From positions 62,001-126,000 of the forward strand of contig JAANMP010000001.1 of the NCBI GenBank assembly GCA_011250595.1: 64,000 nt of DNA. The letters run 5' to 3'. The stretch is from Bacillus sp. MM2020_1 (GTDB lineage Bacteria > Bacillota > Bacilli > Bacillales > Cytobacillaceae). Below are positions 25,070 through 33,655 of this stretch, piece by piece. A program made the translations under genes and the position numbers. Positions within the stretch are counted from its first letter, which is position 1. Each line of letters opens with the position of its first letter. The notes under the pieces were generated by a model. It was not told the DNA's origin. It saw only the letters and a program-made list of their open reading frames with translations, and made no database searches.

Positions 25070-25192
25070 ATGGGTTACGGATCTGGATACGGTGGCGGTA
25101 GCGGTTATGGCGGCGGTAACAGCTTTGTCTTAATCGTTGTACTATTCATTTTGTTGATCATTGTTGGCGCTTCTTTAATGAGCGGCTACTAA
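25070..25192 (+). CDS. YjcZ family sporulation peptide
   Basis: A 40-residue peptide with a Gly/Tyr-rich head ([19 protein letters not shown]) and one hydrophobic helix ([18 protein letters not shown]). This is the standard architecture of the YjcZ/YhjR-like family made during sporulation in Bacillus. AAGGTGG lies about 6 nt before the ATG, and a strong terminator follows at 25213. It probably inserts in a spore or forespore membrane. The exact role is unknown. Confidence 0.85.
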   Translation: MGYGSGYGGGSGYGGGNSFVLIVVLFILLIIVGASLMSGY

Positions 25193-25212
25193 TTTAGTAT
25201 TGGAAAGGAATG

Positions 25213-25244
25213 AAGGACAGGTTGGAATTACCTGTCCTTTTTCC
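25213..25244 (+). terminator. terminator of the YjcZ-like gene
   Basis: AAGGACAGGT-TGGAATT-ACCTGTCCTT continues into TTTCC. Confidence 0.85.
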
Positions 25245-25334
25245 TATGTTAACTGTATTCTGAGCACACCTTCAGAAGCATGGAAACCACAATGGTTCGT
25301 CTAAGAATATCTATACCTTCCAGCAGATTAACTT

Positions 25335-26057
25335 CTATCTCCTCTTTATATGCATCCGATTGTTTGAATAGCCGTTGTCATTGTTTAGCAGGCTTTTAAC
25401 TTTCCGATAGTTATCGAAGTCCGCTTTTAAATCTGCCTGTAATTTATCTTTTAAATGCCGGTAAGATACCTCCCATTCCACTAAACTTTCAAAAAGTTTC
25501 GCAAAATTTGGTCTCATACTTTCCCAATGATAATCAATGTTGTTAAACCTTTCCAATAACCCTTCACGGTATTGTAATTGTTCCTCTAAATCGATACTTT
25601 TATCTGTTTCAACCTCAAGCTCCCTTTGAAGATCATTCGTTGCTAATAATTCTCCTTGGATTTGGGTTTGCTCCTCCACTTCCCAGCGATTATCAGAATC
25701 GACTTCAATCTCTTCTTGATAAGCATCCGTTTCCACTAATTCTTCATTGATTTGGGTTCGCACTTCCCATACCAAACGATTATCAGAGCCGACTTCAGTC
25801 TCTTCTTGATAAGCATTCGATTCTCTGAATATTTGTTCCCAATGTTCATAAAGGCTTTTAGCTGTCAGATAGTCATCGAAGTCCACGTTTAGATCTGCCT
25901 GTAATTTCTCTTGTAATTGACGGCACGATCCTTCCCATTCCCCTAACCTCTCCATATCAACGTGATTGGCAACCTTTGGTTTCATGCTATTCCAATAAGA
26001 GTAGAGGTTATTACACCAATCCAACAAATCTTCACGGTATTTTAGTTGTTCTTCCAT
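25335..26057 (-). CDS. acidic coiled-coil protein with internal duplication
   Basis: A 240-residue, Glu-rich soluble protein. Residues 2-75 (EEQLKYREDLLDWCNNLYSY, then KLQADLNVDFDDY) are repeated at about 157-230 (EEQLQYREGLLERFNN, then KLQADLKADFDNY). Between them a 30-residue motif occurs about twice and a half: AYQEETEVGSDNR, AYQEEIEVDSDNR and DLQRELEVETDKS. Helical coiled-coil structure is likely. ATG 26057 has a weak site (GGGGAATGTG). I do not recognise a family. The duplicated head and tail domain with a repeated spacer suggests a structural protein. Confidence 0.6.
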   Translation of the reverse strand: MEEQLKYREDLLDWCNNLYSYWNSMKPKVANHVDMERLGEWEGSCRQLQEKLQADLNVDFDDYLTAKSLYEHWEQIFRESNAYQEETEVGSDNRLVWEVRTQINEELVETDAYQEEIEVDSDNRWEVEEQTQIQGELLATNDLQRELEVETDKSIDLEEQLQYREGLLERFNNIDYHWESMRPNFAKLFESLVEWEVSYRHLKDKLQADLKADFDNYRKVKSLLNNDNGYSNNRMHIKRR

Positions 26058-26514
26058 TTTGACACATTCCCCTCACATGGGTATTATTATCCCGATTTTA
26101 ATGACTACAAATTTATCCTATGTTCCACAGTTGTCCTAGGATTAGACATTCACCCATATGTAAATAACATCACGTCGTCAGTAAGAAGAAAGACTCGATA
26201 GGGAGGCTCAGGAGCCACCTAGAGGGCAGCTGGATTCTCACTCTTACACGTGTTGATAGACAAGGTAAAAAAATCAAATAACTCAATTTAATCTTCCGTT
26301 CCTAACACATCTGTATTTGGTGGTTCATACCCCATCTGACGTAAAATCCAATTCGGCAATCTTTATTGTCGAATAGATATAGCAAGTAAGCCGTTACTAG
26401 TTGACCAATTGTTGCATTTATTATAGTAATTGTATTTAAAAGCGCTTTGATAAATGGCTTTACACCAACCTTGTTAGGTAGATACACTAATTGGGATCAT
26501 GTGGGGGTAATTTA
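26058..26514. other. intergenic stretch, no gene supported
   Basis: I see no ribosome binding site or known repeat. A 61-codon minus-strand frame at 26302-26487 lacks a start signal. The stretch must contain the promoters for the divergent genes on either side. Confidence 0.3.
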
Positions 26515-27129
26515 ATGGCAAAAAAGAAAGACAAGTTCTTTAATTATTTAATGGGTATTTCTTTAAATTTAAAAGGAAGTACAATCTACTTTGCTGACTA
26601 TAAATTAAAAACTGTTAGTGATCTTGAAATTTTTTCTGAGAAGATGAAAGAATTTGAATCTTATGGGGATACCATGGTACATGATCTTATTAGCGAACTA
26701 AATAATGCTTTCATCACTCCGATTGAGCGTGAAGATATTTTAGCACTTTCAATAAGCCTCGATGATATTTTGGACGGTTTATACCATACAGCTGCTCTAT
26801 TTGAAATGTACTCTATGATAGAATTAGACGATTATATTCTTAAATTTGTGGAAGCAATCAAAAATTGTGTAACCGAAATTGATACAGCTATTAAACTGCT
26901 ATCAACAAAGAATTGGCTTCATTTAAGAGAACACGCAATCAAAATTAAAGAAATCGAGTCTGATTGCGACAACATTTTGCGTGAAGCGATTAAACATTTG
27001 TTTACCGCCCAGAAAGACCCTATCCGAATTATTAAAAACAAACAAATCTATGAAGGTCTAGAAGAAATCGCTAACTGCAGTAAAGCAGTGGCTAATACGT
27101 TTGAAACAATTATTATGAAGAATGCATAA
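26515..27129 (+). CDS. DUF47 family (PhoU-like) protein
   Basis: A 204-residue helical protein of the DUF47/YkaA group. These PhoU-like proteins accompany Pit-type phosphate permeases and are thought to regulate them. Typical marks are KMKEFESYGDTMVHDLISEL, TPIEREDILALSISLDDILD and the C-terminal QIYEGLEEIANCSKAVANTF, each with acidic metal-binding patches. I chose ATG 26515 because GTGGGGG lies just upstream. No pit gene is next to it here, which is unusual; a permease elsewhere may be its partner. Confidence 0.85.
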   Translation: MAKKKDKFFNYLMGISLNLKGSTIYFADYKLKTVSDLEIFSEKMKEFESYGDTMVHDLISELNNAFITPIEREDILALSISLDDILDGLYHTAALFEMYSMIELDDYILKFVEAIKNCVTEIDTAIKLLSTKNWLHLREHAIKIKEIESDCDNILREAIKHLFTAQKDPIRIIKNKQIYEGLEEIANCSKAVANTFETIIMKNA

Positions 27130-27134
27130 CACTC

Positions 27135-27245
27135 TTCATTCCTATCATCTCTGCATTTTGAGCAACTTTCACATCATTAACAGAATGCCCCCCCACAAAT
27201 ATACTTTCATTGGGTGAAACATCATGTTGTTCCAAAGCTCTCTAG
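27135..27245 (-). pseudogene. remnant of a HAD-family hydrolase
   Basis: The minus strand reads ALEQHDVSPNESIFVGGHSV followed by NDVKVAQNAEMIGMKS. This is the motif IV region of haloacid-dehalogenase phosphatases (usually ...IFVGDHPxNDVxGA...). The key aspartate of VGD is replaced by glycine. There is no start, no nucleophile DxD region and an in-frame stop upstream. It is only a scrap of the C-terminal part, overlapping the end of the DUF47 intergenic region. Confidence 0.55.
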
Positions 27246-27386
27246 AATATTGGGGGGCAGTTTTTTTTCCTTCCCATTTTTTTAAAATACTGAGCCAATT
27301 TCATTTTACTAGAATTGATATATCTTCGGAATCTGCGTCATAAATTACTGTGACGACGACCTGATCAAGCGAAGGGAGTGTATGTT

Positions 27387-28922
27387 TTGAAAAATCTCTC
27401 TAAATTTGTGGATGAACTCCCGATTCCCCCGATTTTAAAGCCTCGGTGGAAGGATGCGGCCTCCAGTTATTATGAAGTGAAGATGACTGATTTCAAGCAC
27501 TCCTTCCATCGTGACTTGAATGATACGACGGTGTGGGGCTTTGAAGGCGGCTTTCCGGGCCCGACGCTGGAGTTCGAAAGTGGTGAAAAGGTGTATATCA
27601 AATGGATCAATGATCTTCCGGCTCAGCATCTTTTGCCAGTGGATTATTCGGTACATGGCGCCCATAAGGATGTGCCGGAGGTCCGGACGGTGGTCCATGT
27701 TCACGGTGCCTGTGTGGAATGGGAGAGTGATGGTTACCCGGAGGCTTGGTTTACGAAGGGCTTCGAAAAGGTTGGTCCTTTCTTTCGAAAGCAGGTCTAT
27801 TGCTATGATAATTGTCAGCGTGCCTGCACCCTTTGGTATCACGACCATGCCCTGGGGATCACGAGGCTTAATGTGTATGCAGGCTTGGCAGGATTCTATT
27901 TGATCCGAGATCAACGGGAGCGGTTATTGAATTTACCAAGTGGGAAATATGAGGTCCCGCTGATGATTCAAGATAAGACTTTCCATCAAGATGGGTCGCT
28001 TTATTACCCGAAACAGCCCAAAAAACCTGTCCCTGAACTGGAAGCGTCGATTGTTCCTGAGTTTTTTGGGGATACCCTGTTGGTGAATGGCAAGGTCTTT
28101 CCCTTTTTAAAAGTGGAACCGCGTAAATATCGATTTCGGCTCCTTAATGCTGCCAATAGTCGCTTTTTCAGGCTGAAGCTGGATTCGGGGCAGCGGATGT
28201 ATCTCATTGCGACGGAACGTGGATTCATGCAGGAGCCGATTGGTGTGAATGAAATCCTGTTGTCGCCGGCTGAACGGGCTGAGGTGATTATTGATTTCAC
28301 GAATCTTGAGGGCAAACATATTATTATGAAAAATGATGCGCCTGCTGCTTTTCCAAGTGGAGATCCCGTTGATGAAGATACGGGCACTGTGATGCAGTTT
28401 CAAGTGGTGCTTCCCTTGGCTCGTGTGGATACGAGTGTGATTCCTGCGGTTCTGATGCCTGTTCCGCGGCTTCATGAACAGTCATCTTCCAAGTCACGAT
28501 ACCTCACGTTAGATGACAAGATGGATTCGTACGGCCGGGAATGGATGCTCCTTGATAACAAGTCGTGGGATGCGCCCATCTCTGAAAATCCAAAATTGAG
28601 CTCGACAGAAATATGGTATTTGATTAACTTAACTCCGGATTCCCACCCGATTCATATTCACTTAATTGATTTTCAAGTGTTAGACCGCCGGGATTTTGAT
28701 GTGGATAGGTATAAAAAGGAGAAAACGATCCATTATACGGGGCCGGCGCATCTGCCCGAACCGCAGGAACGCGGCTGGAAGGATACGGTTCGCGCCGATC
28801 CGAAGCAAGTGACGCGAATTGTTATGAGGTTTGGACCTTTCACAGGCTTGTATGTCTGGCACTGTCATATGCTGGAGCATGAGGATTATGAGATGATGAG
28901 GCCATTTATCGTGATCCGGTAA
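27387..28922 (+). CDS. cotA: spore coat multicopper oxidase CotA (laccase)
   Basis: A 511-residue three-domain laccase. All four copper-ligand motifs are present: HVHG near residue 105, WYHDH near 150, HPIHIHL near 421 and HCHMLEHEDYEMM near 492. It shares with B. subtilis CotA the opening KFVDELPIPP, ILVNGKVWPYLEVEPRKYRF-type region (here LLVNGKVFPFLKVEPRKYRF) and the end YVWHC. It oxidises phenolic substrates and bilirubin with reduction of oxygen to water in the outer spore coat. GAAGGGAG precedes TTG 27387 by 8 nt, which is the likely start. It stands next to other spore-type genes. Confidence 0.93.
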   Translation: MKNLSKFVDELPIPPILKPRWKDAASSYYEVKMTDFKHSFHRDLNDTTVWGFEGGFPGPTLEFESGEKVYIKWINDLPAQHLLPVDYSVHGAHKDVPEVRTVVHVHGACVEWESDGYPEAWFTKGFEKVGPFFRKQVYCYDNCQRACTLWYHDHALGITRLNVYAGLAGFYLIRDQRERLLNLPSGKYEVPLMIQDKTFHQDGSLYYPKQPKKPVPELEASIVPEFFGDTLLVNGKVFPFLKVEPRKYRFRLLNAANSRFFRLKLDSGQRMYLIATERGFMQEPIGVNEILLSPAERAEVIIDFTNLEGKHIIMKNDAPAAFPSGDPVDEDTGTVMQFQVVLPLARVDTSVIPAVLMPVPRLHEQSSSKSRYLTLDDKMDSYGREWMLLDNKSWDAPISENPKLSSTEIWYLINLTPDSHPIHIHLIDFQVLDRRDFDVDRYKKEKTIHYTGPAHLPEPQERGWKDTVRADPKQVTRIVMRFGPFTGLYVWHCHMLEHEDYEMMRPFIVIR

Positions 28923-28984
28923 CTGGCCATTTTTTTAAAGACATTCCCCTATCTATTTGCATAAGGATATATAGAGTGGGGTGA

Positions 28985-29416
28985 ATGACAGTGAATGCTC
29001 AAACAGAAAATACAAAGGCCGCCAAGGAAAATAGTAATTCTGACAACGAAGAAGTGCTTTTACAGCTTGAAAAACAAGTTTCCGTTGCTGTCTGGATTCA
29101 ATTTATGGGCCAAATCATGGAGGCATATTATTTATCTAAGATTATGTTGGTTAGTGAGGAAGTCCGATCGGATGCCAATGAACGACAGATATTACTAGGA
29201 GCATGGATTCAAGCCGTGGGACAATTTCTAGAAGGCTTCGGTACGACGAAACAAATATTAACAGATGAGGAAACGCTCACGCTGGAAGCGCAGGAAATCA
29301 CCAATTTGGGAGATTGGTTCCAAACCTTAGGGACTCTATTAGAGGCAAACGCAGGTACGCAAATTATTCTGGAGGAAAAACAGAATGAATTGGAACCGAT
29401 CAAGTTCTTTCCATAA
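28985..29416 (+). CDS. DUF6944-like repetitive protein
   Basis: A 143-residue protein made of three copies of a unit of about 37-38 residues: VWIQFMGQIMEAYYLSKIML, AWIQAVGQFLEGFGTTKQIL and DWFQTLGTLLEANAGTQIIL. This is the pattern of the DUF6944 repetitive family of Bacillus. The N-terminal 27 residues are polar and disordered. ATG 28985 follows GAGTGGGGTG. It lies 62 bp after cotA in the same direction and could be co-expressed during sporulation. The biochemical role is unknown. Confidence 0.65.
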   Translation: MTVNAQTENTKAAKENSNSDNEEVLLQLEKQVSVAVWIQFMGQIMEAYYLSKIMLVSEEVRSDANERQILLGAWIQAVGQFLEGFGTTKQILTDEETLTLEAQEITNLGDWFQTLGTLLEANAGTQIILEEKQNELEPIKFFP

Positions 29417-29497
29417 CGGTTATGGATTGGTTGAAGTTTGAGGATATAACTTGTTACATGGCTAAACAACTATATTGAATAAAGGAACTGGTTTGAA

Positions 29498-29734
29498 ATG
29501 GATCAACCGAGTATGCACTTGTTTAATGAAAATGATACAAGACGGATATTTCTGCCCCCTCATGGGTTTTATCACCATTTTCACTATGGGTATGGGGGAC
29601 CACATTTCGGCGCCCCTTTGTTCGGCGGGTTTATGAATGGATGGTTTAACCGCCCACTTTTCTCTCCTTATGGTTATGGTTACGGTACCCCTTATTATGG
29701 ATATGGATATCCTGGGTACTATCCTTACTATTAG
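29498..29734 (+). CDS. Gly/Tyr/His-rich protein, spore-coat-like
   Basis: A 78-residue protein. The first 20 residues are polar. The rest is rich in Gly, Tyr, Pro, Phe and His (FYHHFHYGYGGPHFG, then a run of YGYGTPYYGYG) and ends in YYPYY. Such low-complexity tyrosine- and histidine-rich proteins are common in Bacillus spore coats, where they can be cross-linked. AAAGGAACTGG precedes the ATG by about 7 nt. It follows cotA and the DUF6944-like gene in the same direction. No catalytic motif is present. Confidence 0.65.
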   Translation: MDQPSMHLFNENDTRRIFLPPHGFYHHFHYGYGGPHFGAPLFGGFMNGWFNRPLFSPYGYGYGTPYYGYGYPGYYPYY

Positions 29735-29790
29735 CATGATTGATAGTTATTCACTTTCCCTACGGGTCGAGGTTCCTCTGGATTGGGAGA

Positions 29791-29960
29791 TTCCGCCGAT
29801 TTAGTGACGATTTCCGACAACTTGAGACGTGATTCCGCCGATTTCTAGATTTATTCCGCCAAACTGCGGAGGGATTCCGCCAACTTCAGCAACTATTCCG
29901 CGAACCCCCTTTTAAATACCTATTTAAAGATGTATTATGCCGAGATTTCGGTATTGGGGA
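29791..29960. repeat. 21-bp phased ATTCCGCC array, locus 3
   Basis: TTCCGCC or TTCCGAC begins at 29791, 29812, 29833, 29854, 29875 and 29896, all 21 bp apart. The tail GAACCCCCTTTTAAATACC continues to GAGATTTCGGTATTGGGGA, which is shared with locus 4. It occupies most of 29735-30000. Confidence 0.9.
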
Positions 29961-30000
29961 GAATCCGCTAGGAAGTGCTGATTTACTTTCCAAGATTGAT

Positions 30001-30033
30001 AAAAAAAGCCTCAAATCTGAGGCTAATTTTTTT
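30001..30033. terminator. bidirectional terminator
   Basis: AAAAAAAGCCTCA-AATC-TGAGGCTAATTTTTTT. It ends the minus-strand LysM gene at 30041. Confidence 0.85.
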
Positions 30034-30040
30034 GTACAAT

Positions 30041-31297
30041 TTATTGTAAAGATCGTAGAGTCATTTGCTGACCCCTTTTTCCTTCAAGTGTGAGGGTTGC
30101 TTTTTCCCCTTGATGTTCGAATAATTGATTTAACAAGCTGCCTGATGCTTTGGCAGTATACGTAATCCCATTAAGTGTGATAAACCGAAACGTTCCTTGA
30201 GGGTCCACCCTTCCTATACGCGCTGCAACTTTTATTTGATTCGTAGCAGTTGCTGTTGCTGTTGCCGTTGTGGCAGGGATTTTGATTTCTTGGCCAATTT
30301 TCAACTTTGTTGAGTCTACGGTTGGATTTAGTTGTTGAATGGCTGAGACAGAGATAGTTAGGGCTTTACTGATTTTTGTAAATGTGTCACCGGGCTTTAT
30401 CACATACACTGATGTACTTGGTTTTGTTGTTGCTGGTCGGTTAGTTGTTAAATAGGTTGCACTCACATACGCTACTTTGCCTTTGAAATGAATCTGGGCC
30501 CAACCATTTATAGATGATTTGACAGAAACAATTTCGTTTACTTTTAACGTACCTATTACCGCACTACTCGTAGAGGCAGCCTCTCTCACTCTCAATGAAG
30601 TGGCCGTTACATACATAGGTTTGGCTTGAGCGATCGCTGGTTTCGTCGTTTCTTCTTGTGTGGTAAGATAATCGGCACTCACAAAACAAACTCTTCCTTT
30701 AATCAGAATGCCAGCCCAGCCGTTTTCTACGAATGAAACCTTCACTACATCCCCTTGTTTATAGGTTCCAATGATACTGCTTTCTGTCGTCGGGTGTGAG
30801 CGAACATTTAGTGTAGTGGCGGTTACCGTTCTGTTATGTACTTTTGGTAAAAGAATTTTTTTACCGTTAATGGAAGTTAGCCCATTAGCCTCTAATATTT
30901 CTTGTGCTGTTATTCCATGTGCTGCGGCGATATTTTCAATTTTTTCACCACTTTTTACCTGATATGTATATTCCTGAATAAATGCTGCATTAGATGTGCT
31001 TGCAAAAAAGCTAAGTACTACGGTAAAAATGCCCGTCACGACCATTTTTTTTACTGGGCTAGCTTGTATCCATTGGTTAACCTGTGACACATATGTATTC
31101 CAATTTGCACGAATATCTTGTAAGAAACCTTTGACGTCTAATACATTTCGAATATCAAAATAATTGATATTTTGATAGTATTCACGTTTTTCCATCCTTG
31201 AGGTGAAATCTGGTACTGTTTTGTTTTGTTTACTTTTTCCGTGGGTTTCTTTTCTGATTCGTGTTAATTCACCATTTACAAATAATTCTTTTGTCAT
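30041..31297 (-). CDS. cell-wall protein with LysM and SH3b domains
   Basis: A 418-residue protein. Residues 1-80 are charged and cytoplasmic. One hydrophobic segment follows at about 82-106 (VVTGIFTVVLSFFAST), so it is anchored or exported. Then come LysM 1 (about 109-152, YQVKSGEKIENIAAAHGIT), bacterial SH3 domain 1 (158-213, LNVRSHPTTESSIIG), SH3 domain 2 (228-285, LRVREAASTSSAVIG) and LysM 2 (295-340, YVIKPGDTFTKISKAL). The C-terminal 70 residues are unassigned. It should bind peptidoglycan; no hydrolase domain is seen. ATG 31297 has an AAAGG-type site with a weak spacing. It is monocistronic. Confidence 0.8.
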   Translation of the reverse strand: MTKELFVNGELTRIRKETHGKSKQNKTVPDFTSRMEKREYYQNINYFDIRNVLDVKGFLQDIRANWNTYVSQVNQWIQASPVKKMVVTGIFTVVLSFFASTSNAAFIQEYTYQVKSGEKIENIAAAHGITAQEILEANGLTSINGKKILLPKVHNRTVTATTLNVRSHPTTESSIIGTYKQGDVVKVSFVENGWAGILIKGRVCFVSADYLTTQEETTKPAIAQAKPMYVTATSLRVREAASTSSAVIGTLKVNEIVSVKSSINGWAQIHFKGKVAYVSATYLTTNRPATTKPSTSVYVIKPGDTFTKISKALTISVSAIQQLNPTVDSTKLKIGQEIKIPATTATATATATNQIKVAARIGRVDPQGTFRFITLNGITYTAKASGSLLNQLFEHQGEKATLTLEGKRGQQMTLRSLQ

Positions 31298-31547
31298 AAT
31301 ACCTTTGTTCTCCTATTTCCTGTTTAGGGTCAATCATTTGTTGTCATTTAAGAAAAATGGACGATGATATATTTTTATTAAGGTAGATGATCATGATTAA
31401 CACTCAATGCGGCCCATGACCATTTACCTCCCCTATGTATTATTCGACATTTTCCAACATTTTCTGTCGCAATTTTCGTTGGTTTTTCAAAAATAAACGA
31501 AAATACAGGAGTCTGACTAAATCACAATGGCAAATTTCCCAAAGGGA

Positions 31548-31800
31548 TTCCGCCTATCTATTTAAATAAGTACATCGAGGAGAACGCACTTGGTTAATGA
31601 AAATATACAAGACGGAGGCTTGGTGTCAGGCACCACGATCACGCTCGATGTTCCTTTGGATTAGGGATTCCGCCGATTTCTAGATTTATTCCGTCAACCT
31701 GCGAAGGGATTCCGCCAACTTCAGCTACAATTCCGCCAACCCCCTTTTAAGATACCTATTTTAAGATAGATTGGGCCTAGATTTCGGTATTACTGAAAGG
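31548..31800. repeat. ATTCCGCC array, locus 4, with GGTGTCAGGCACC beside it
   Basis: A solitary TTCCGCC lies at 31548. The array proper has TTCCGCC or TTCCGTC at 31668, 31689, 31710 and 31731, all 21 bp apart. GGTGTCAGGCACC at 31622-31634 lies immediately upstream of the array. The downstream tail (CCAACCCCCTTTTAAGATACC to TTTCGGTATTACTG) matches locus 3. Confidence 0.88.
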
Positions 31801-31854
31801 GAGAACCCCCTAGGCCCGGCGGATTTACTTCCTTCCACCTCCAACCAACTAAAA

Positions 31855-31875
31855 ATCCAGGCTTTTAGCCTGGAT
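31855..31875. terminator. ATCCAGGC hairpin, third copy
   Basis: ATCCAGGC-TTTTA-GCCTGGAT with AAAAA on the left and TCAGGTCATTTTT on the right, as at 19503-19524. It follows an ATTCCGCC array, as it does there. Confidence 0.6.
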
Positions 31876-31960
31876 CAGGTCATTTTTCCTGAGATTGTAT
31901 GTATAGAAGAATGGTAGTTTGGCGATAATGAGGATAGTCGTAATTAAGGGGGATATCCGG

Positions 31961-32098
31961 ATGAAGGAAAGCCAGTTGTCATTGTCGGAGTTTGCGAATG
32001 AGGAAGGTTTTGAGCTTAATAGCTATCTTACGAGTTTATTTGAATATATTTCTAGTTTGTCAAAAAATGATGGTGTGAAGATGGAGCCAACCCCGTGA
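31961..32098 (+). CDS. hypothetical small protein, 45 aa
   Basis: A 45-residue acidic peptide beginning MKESQLSLSEFANEEGFELN and ending GVKMEPTP. AAGGGGGATATCCGG gives a good ribosome binding site 7 nt upstream. The terminator stem includes the last codons, and its T-run lies about 20 nt after the stop, so this is a compact transcription unit. It has no transmembrane segment. I do not recognise it. Confidence 0.5.
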   Translation: MKESQLSLSEFANEEGFELNSYLTSLFEYISSLSKNDGVKMEPTP

Positions 32099-32124
32099 TT
32101 TCGGGAGTGGCTCCATTCTTTTTT
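32083..32124 (+). terminator. terminator overlapping the 45-aa gene
   Basis: GGAGCCA pairs with TGGCTCC; an inner CCCCG...CGGGA region extends the stem. ATTCTTTTTT follows. Confidence 0.75.
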
Positions 32125-32240
32125 ACTAACCATATGTCTATTAAATCAAACAGTAACGAACAAATCATAGTTATTTTATCCTATACACATAGGTGGAATT
32201 CTATTATAATTTTGTAATATAGTAGATAAGGAGGAAAATT

Positions 32241-33350
32241 ATGAGAAAAATATTATCCGTTTTACTTGTGAGTTTGCTTGGACTCAGCAGCTTTTTGCCT
32301 ACTTCGGCATTAGCAGCTTCTAAAGAGATCTATTATCCAGTGGTGGGCGCTAGTAAGACGACCCCTGGTATCTACAAAGCGGTACCGAATAAAACTGGCA
32401 AGGCAGTAACAAAAGAAAAGGTTTACAAATTAAAGGGACTCAGCAAAAATCCGCTAAAGCTAGAGGATATCACCTTTTTTTATGGTAAAGATCGCGTCGC
32501 AAAGTCTTCGGAAATGAAGTATCCATGGGGAGTGAACCTTGATACAATCCAGGAGGTAAAAATCTCAGGGAAAGATATTTATTTCACCAAATTCCTGTAT
32601 GCCACTGAATATGCCGGTGGCTGTGGAGGTGGCGGTGCCGATATCCTTGAACTGTATAAAAGAAACAGCAAAGGTAAAATTACAAAGGTTATATCTGATA
32701 AAATTTCAGCGGATGCTACTAACCAGTTTGTGATTTCCGGATCATCTCTCTATTATTCTAAAATCACAAACGGCGTTTTTGGCAATTTTACAATCATCAA
32801 AGCCTCCCTGGACGGTAAGAAAAAAACTACCTTGCAGAAGGGCGTCGATGATTTCTGGGTAAGCGGGAAATTTATTTATTTCACAAAGGGAAATTATGAA
32901 GGCGAAAAGCTTTACCGCATGGACTTAAATGGAAAAGGTGTGAAGACAATTACTGCGGTTAAAGCTAAACTTTACGGCATGAATGGCTGTGGAGAAGGAA
33001 ATTACACCCCTTCTAAAAACGGAGTTGCTTTCCAGGATTATCATGAAGATTCAGTGGAAAATAATTATTTCTATGATTTCTCAACAAACAAAGTAACTAA
33101 ACTGCCTAAAAAAGACGTCTATATACATATACTCGATGTCAATGTCAGTAAGAAAAGGATCATCGGTATGACTTACTCAAATGACAATGATTCTTGGTCC
33201 ATTGGACTTTACGATTTTAATGGCAAAAAAATCAAGACCCTAAAAAGCAGCAAAACACCAAGCTGGTTCTATAACTTCATCACCATCGATGCCAAAGCAG
33301 GAAAATTCCTCTATACCGAAGGGAATAGGTTAAAAGAGATTAAATTTTAA
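32241..33350 (+). CDS. secreted protein with propeller-like repeats (DUF5050-like)
   Basis: A 369-residue protein. MRKILSVLLVSLLGLSSFLP followed by TSALAAS is a Sec signal peptide cleaved after ALA-A near residue 26. The mature part contains repeated strand pairs such as VKISGKDIYFTKF, FVISGSSLYYSKI, DFWVSGKFIYFTKGNYEG and KLYRMDLNGKGVKTI, spaced about 45-50 residues apart. That suggests a beta-propeller fold of the DUF5050 type. A CGGGGADI stretch lies near residue 135. AAGGAGGAAAATT precedes the ATG. It has no wall anchor. Function unknown. Confidence 0.7.
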   Translation: MRKILSVLLVSLLGLSSFLPTSALAASKEIYYPVVGASKTTPGIYKAVPNKTGKAVTKEKVYKLKGLSKNPLKLEDITFFYGKDRVAKSSEMKYPWGVNLDTIQEVKISGKDIYFTKFLYATEYAGGCGGGGADILELYKRNSKGKITKVISDKISADATNQFVISGSSLYYSKITNGVFGNFTIIKASLDGKKKTTLQKGVDDFWVSGKFIYFTKGNYEGEKLYRMDLNGKGVKTITAVKAKLYGMNGCGEGNYTPSKNGVAFQDYHEDSVENNYFYDFSTNKVTKLPKKDVYIHILDVNVSKKRIIGMTYSNDNDSWSIGLYDFNGKKIKTLKSSKTPSWFYNFITIDAKAGKFLYTEGNRLKEIKF

Positions 33351-33479
33351 CTAACACTAGCTTCGTGGGGAACTGCCGGGAATTAGGTCAAGTTGTTTTT
33401 CCAGAAAGGATAGAGCTCTCATAATTATTGAGGGTTTCTACCCTTTTTTGTTTTATAATTGAAGTATTTATTTTATGTG

Positions 33480-33600
33480 CGTGGTTTCGTTGATACAAAA
33501 ACAACCCCTTCTTAAGTTACCTTTTTTATAAAAACCTCCCTCAAAGTTTGGTGTTAGGCAACATGTGAAAAATCCACATGGTGTCAGGCACCAAGTTCCC
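33480..33600. repeat. array-tail relic and GGTGTCAGGCACC copies
   Basis: ACAACCCCTTCTTAAGTTACC then TTTTTTAT at about 33502-33530 matches the tail of ATTCCGCC arrays without an array. GGTGTTAGGCAAC (33550-33562) is a degenerate, and GGTGTCAGGCACC (33580-33592) a perfect, copy of the 13-nt element. No gene lies in 33351-33655. Confidence 0.65.
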
Positions 33601-33655
33601 CAAAAATGAACGCCAATTACCTCTTATACCGAGTTTTTGGGTATAATAGAGGAAT

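Noticed and set aside
26302-26487. 61-codon minus-strand frame
   Set aside because: It has no ribosome binding site and no recognisable features.
27435-28880. Several long frames inside cotA on either strand
   Set aside because: They are shadows of the GC-rich third positions of cotA, which has all copper motifs in the chosen frame.
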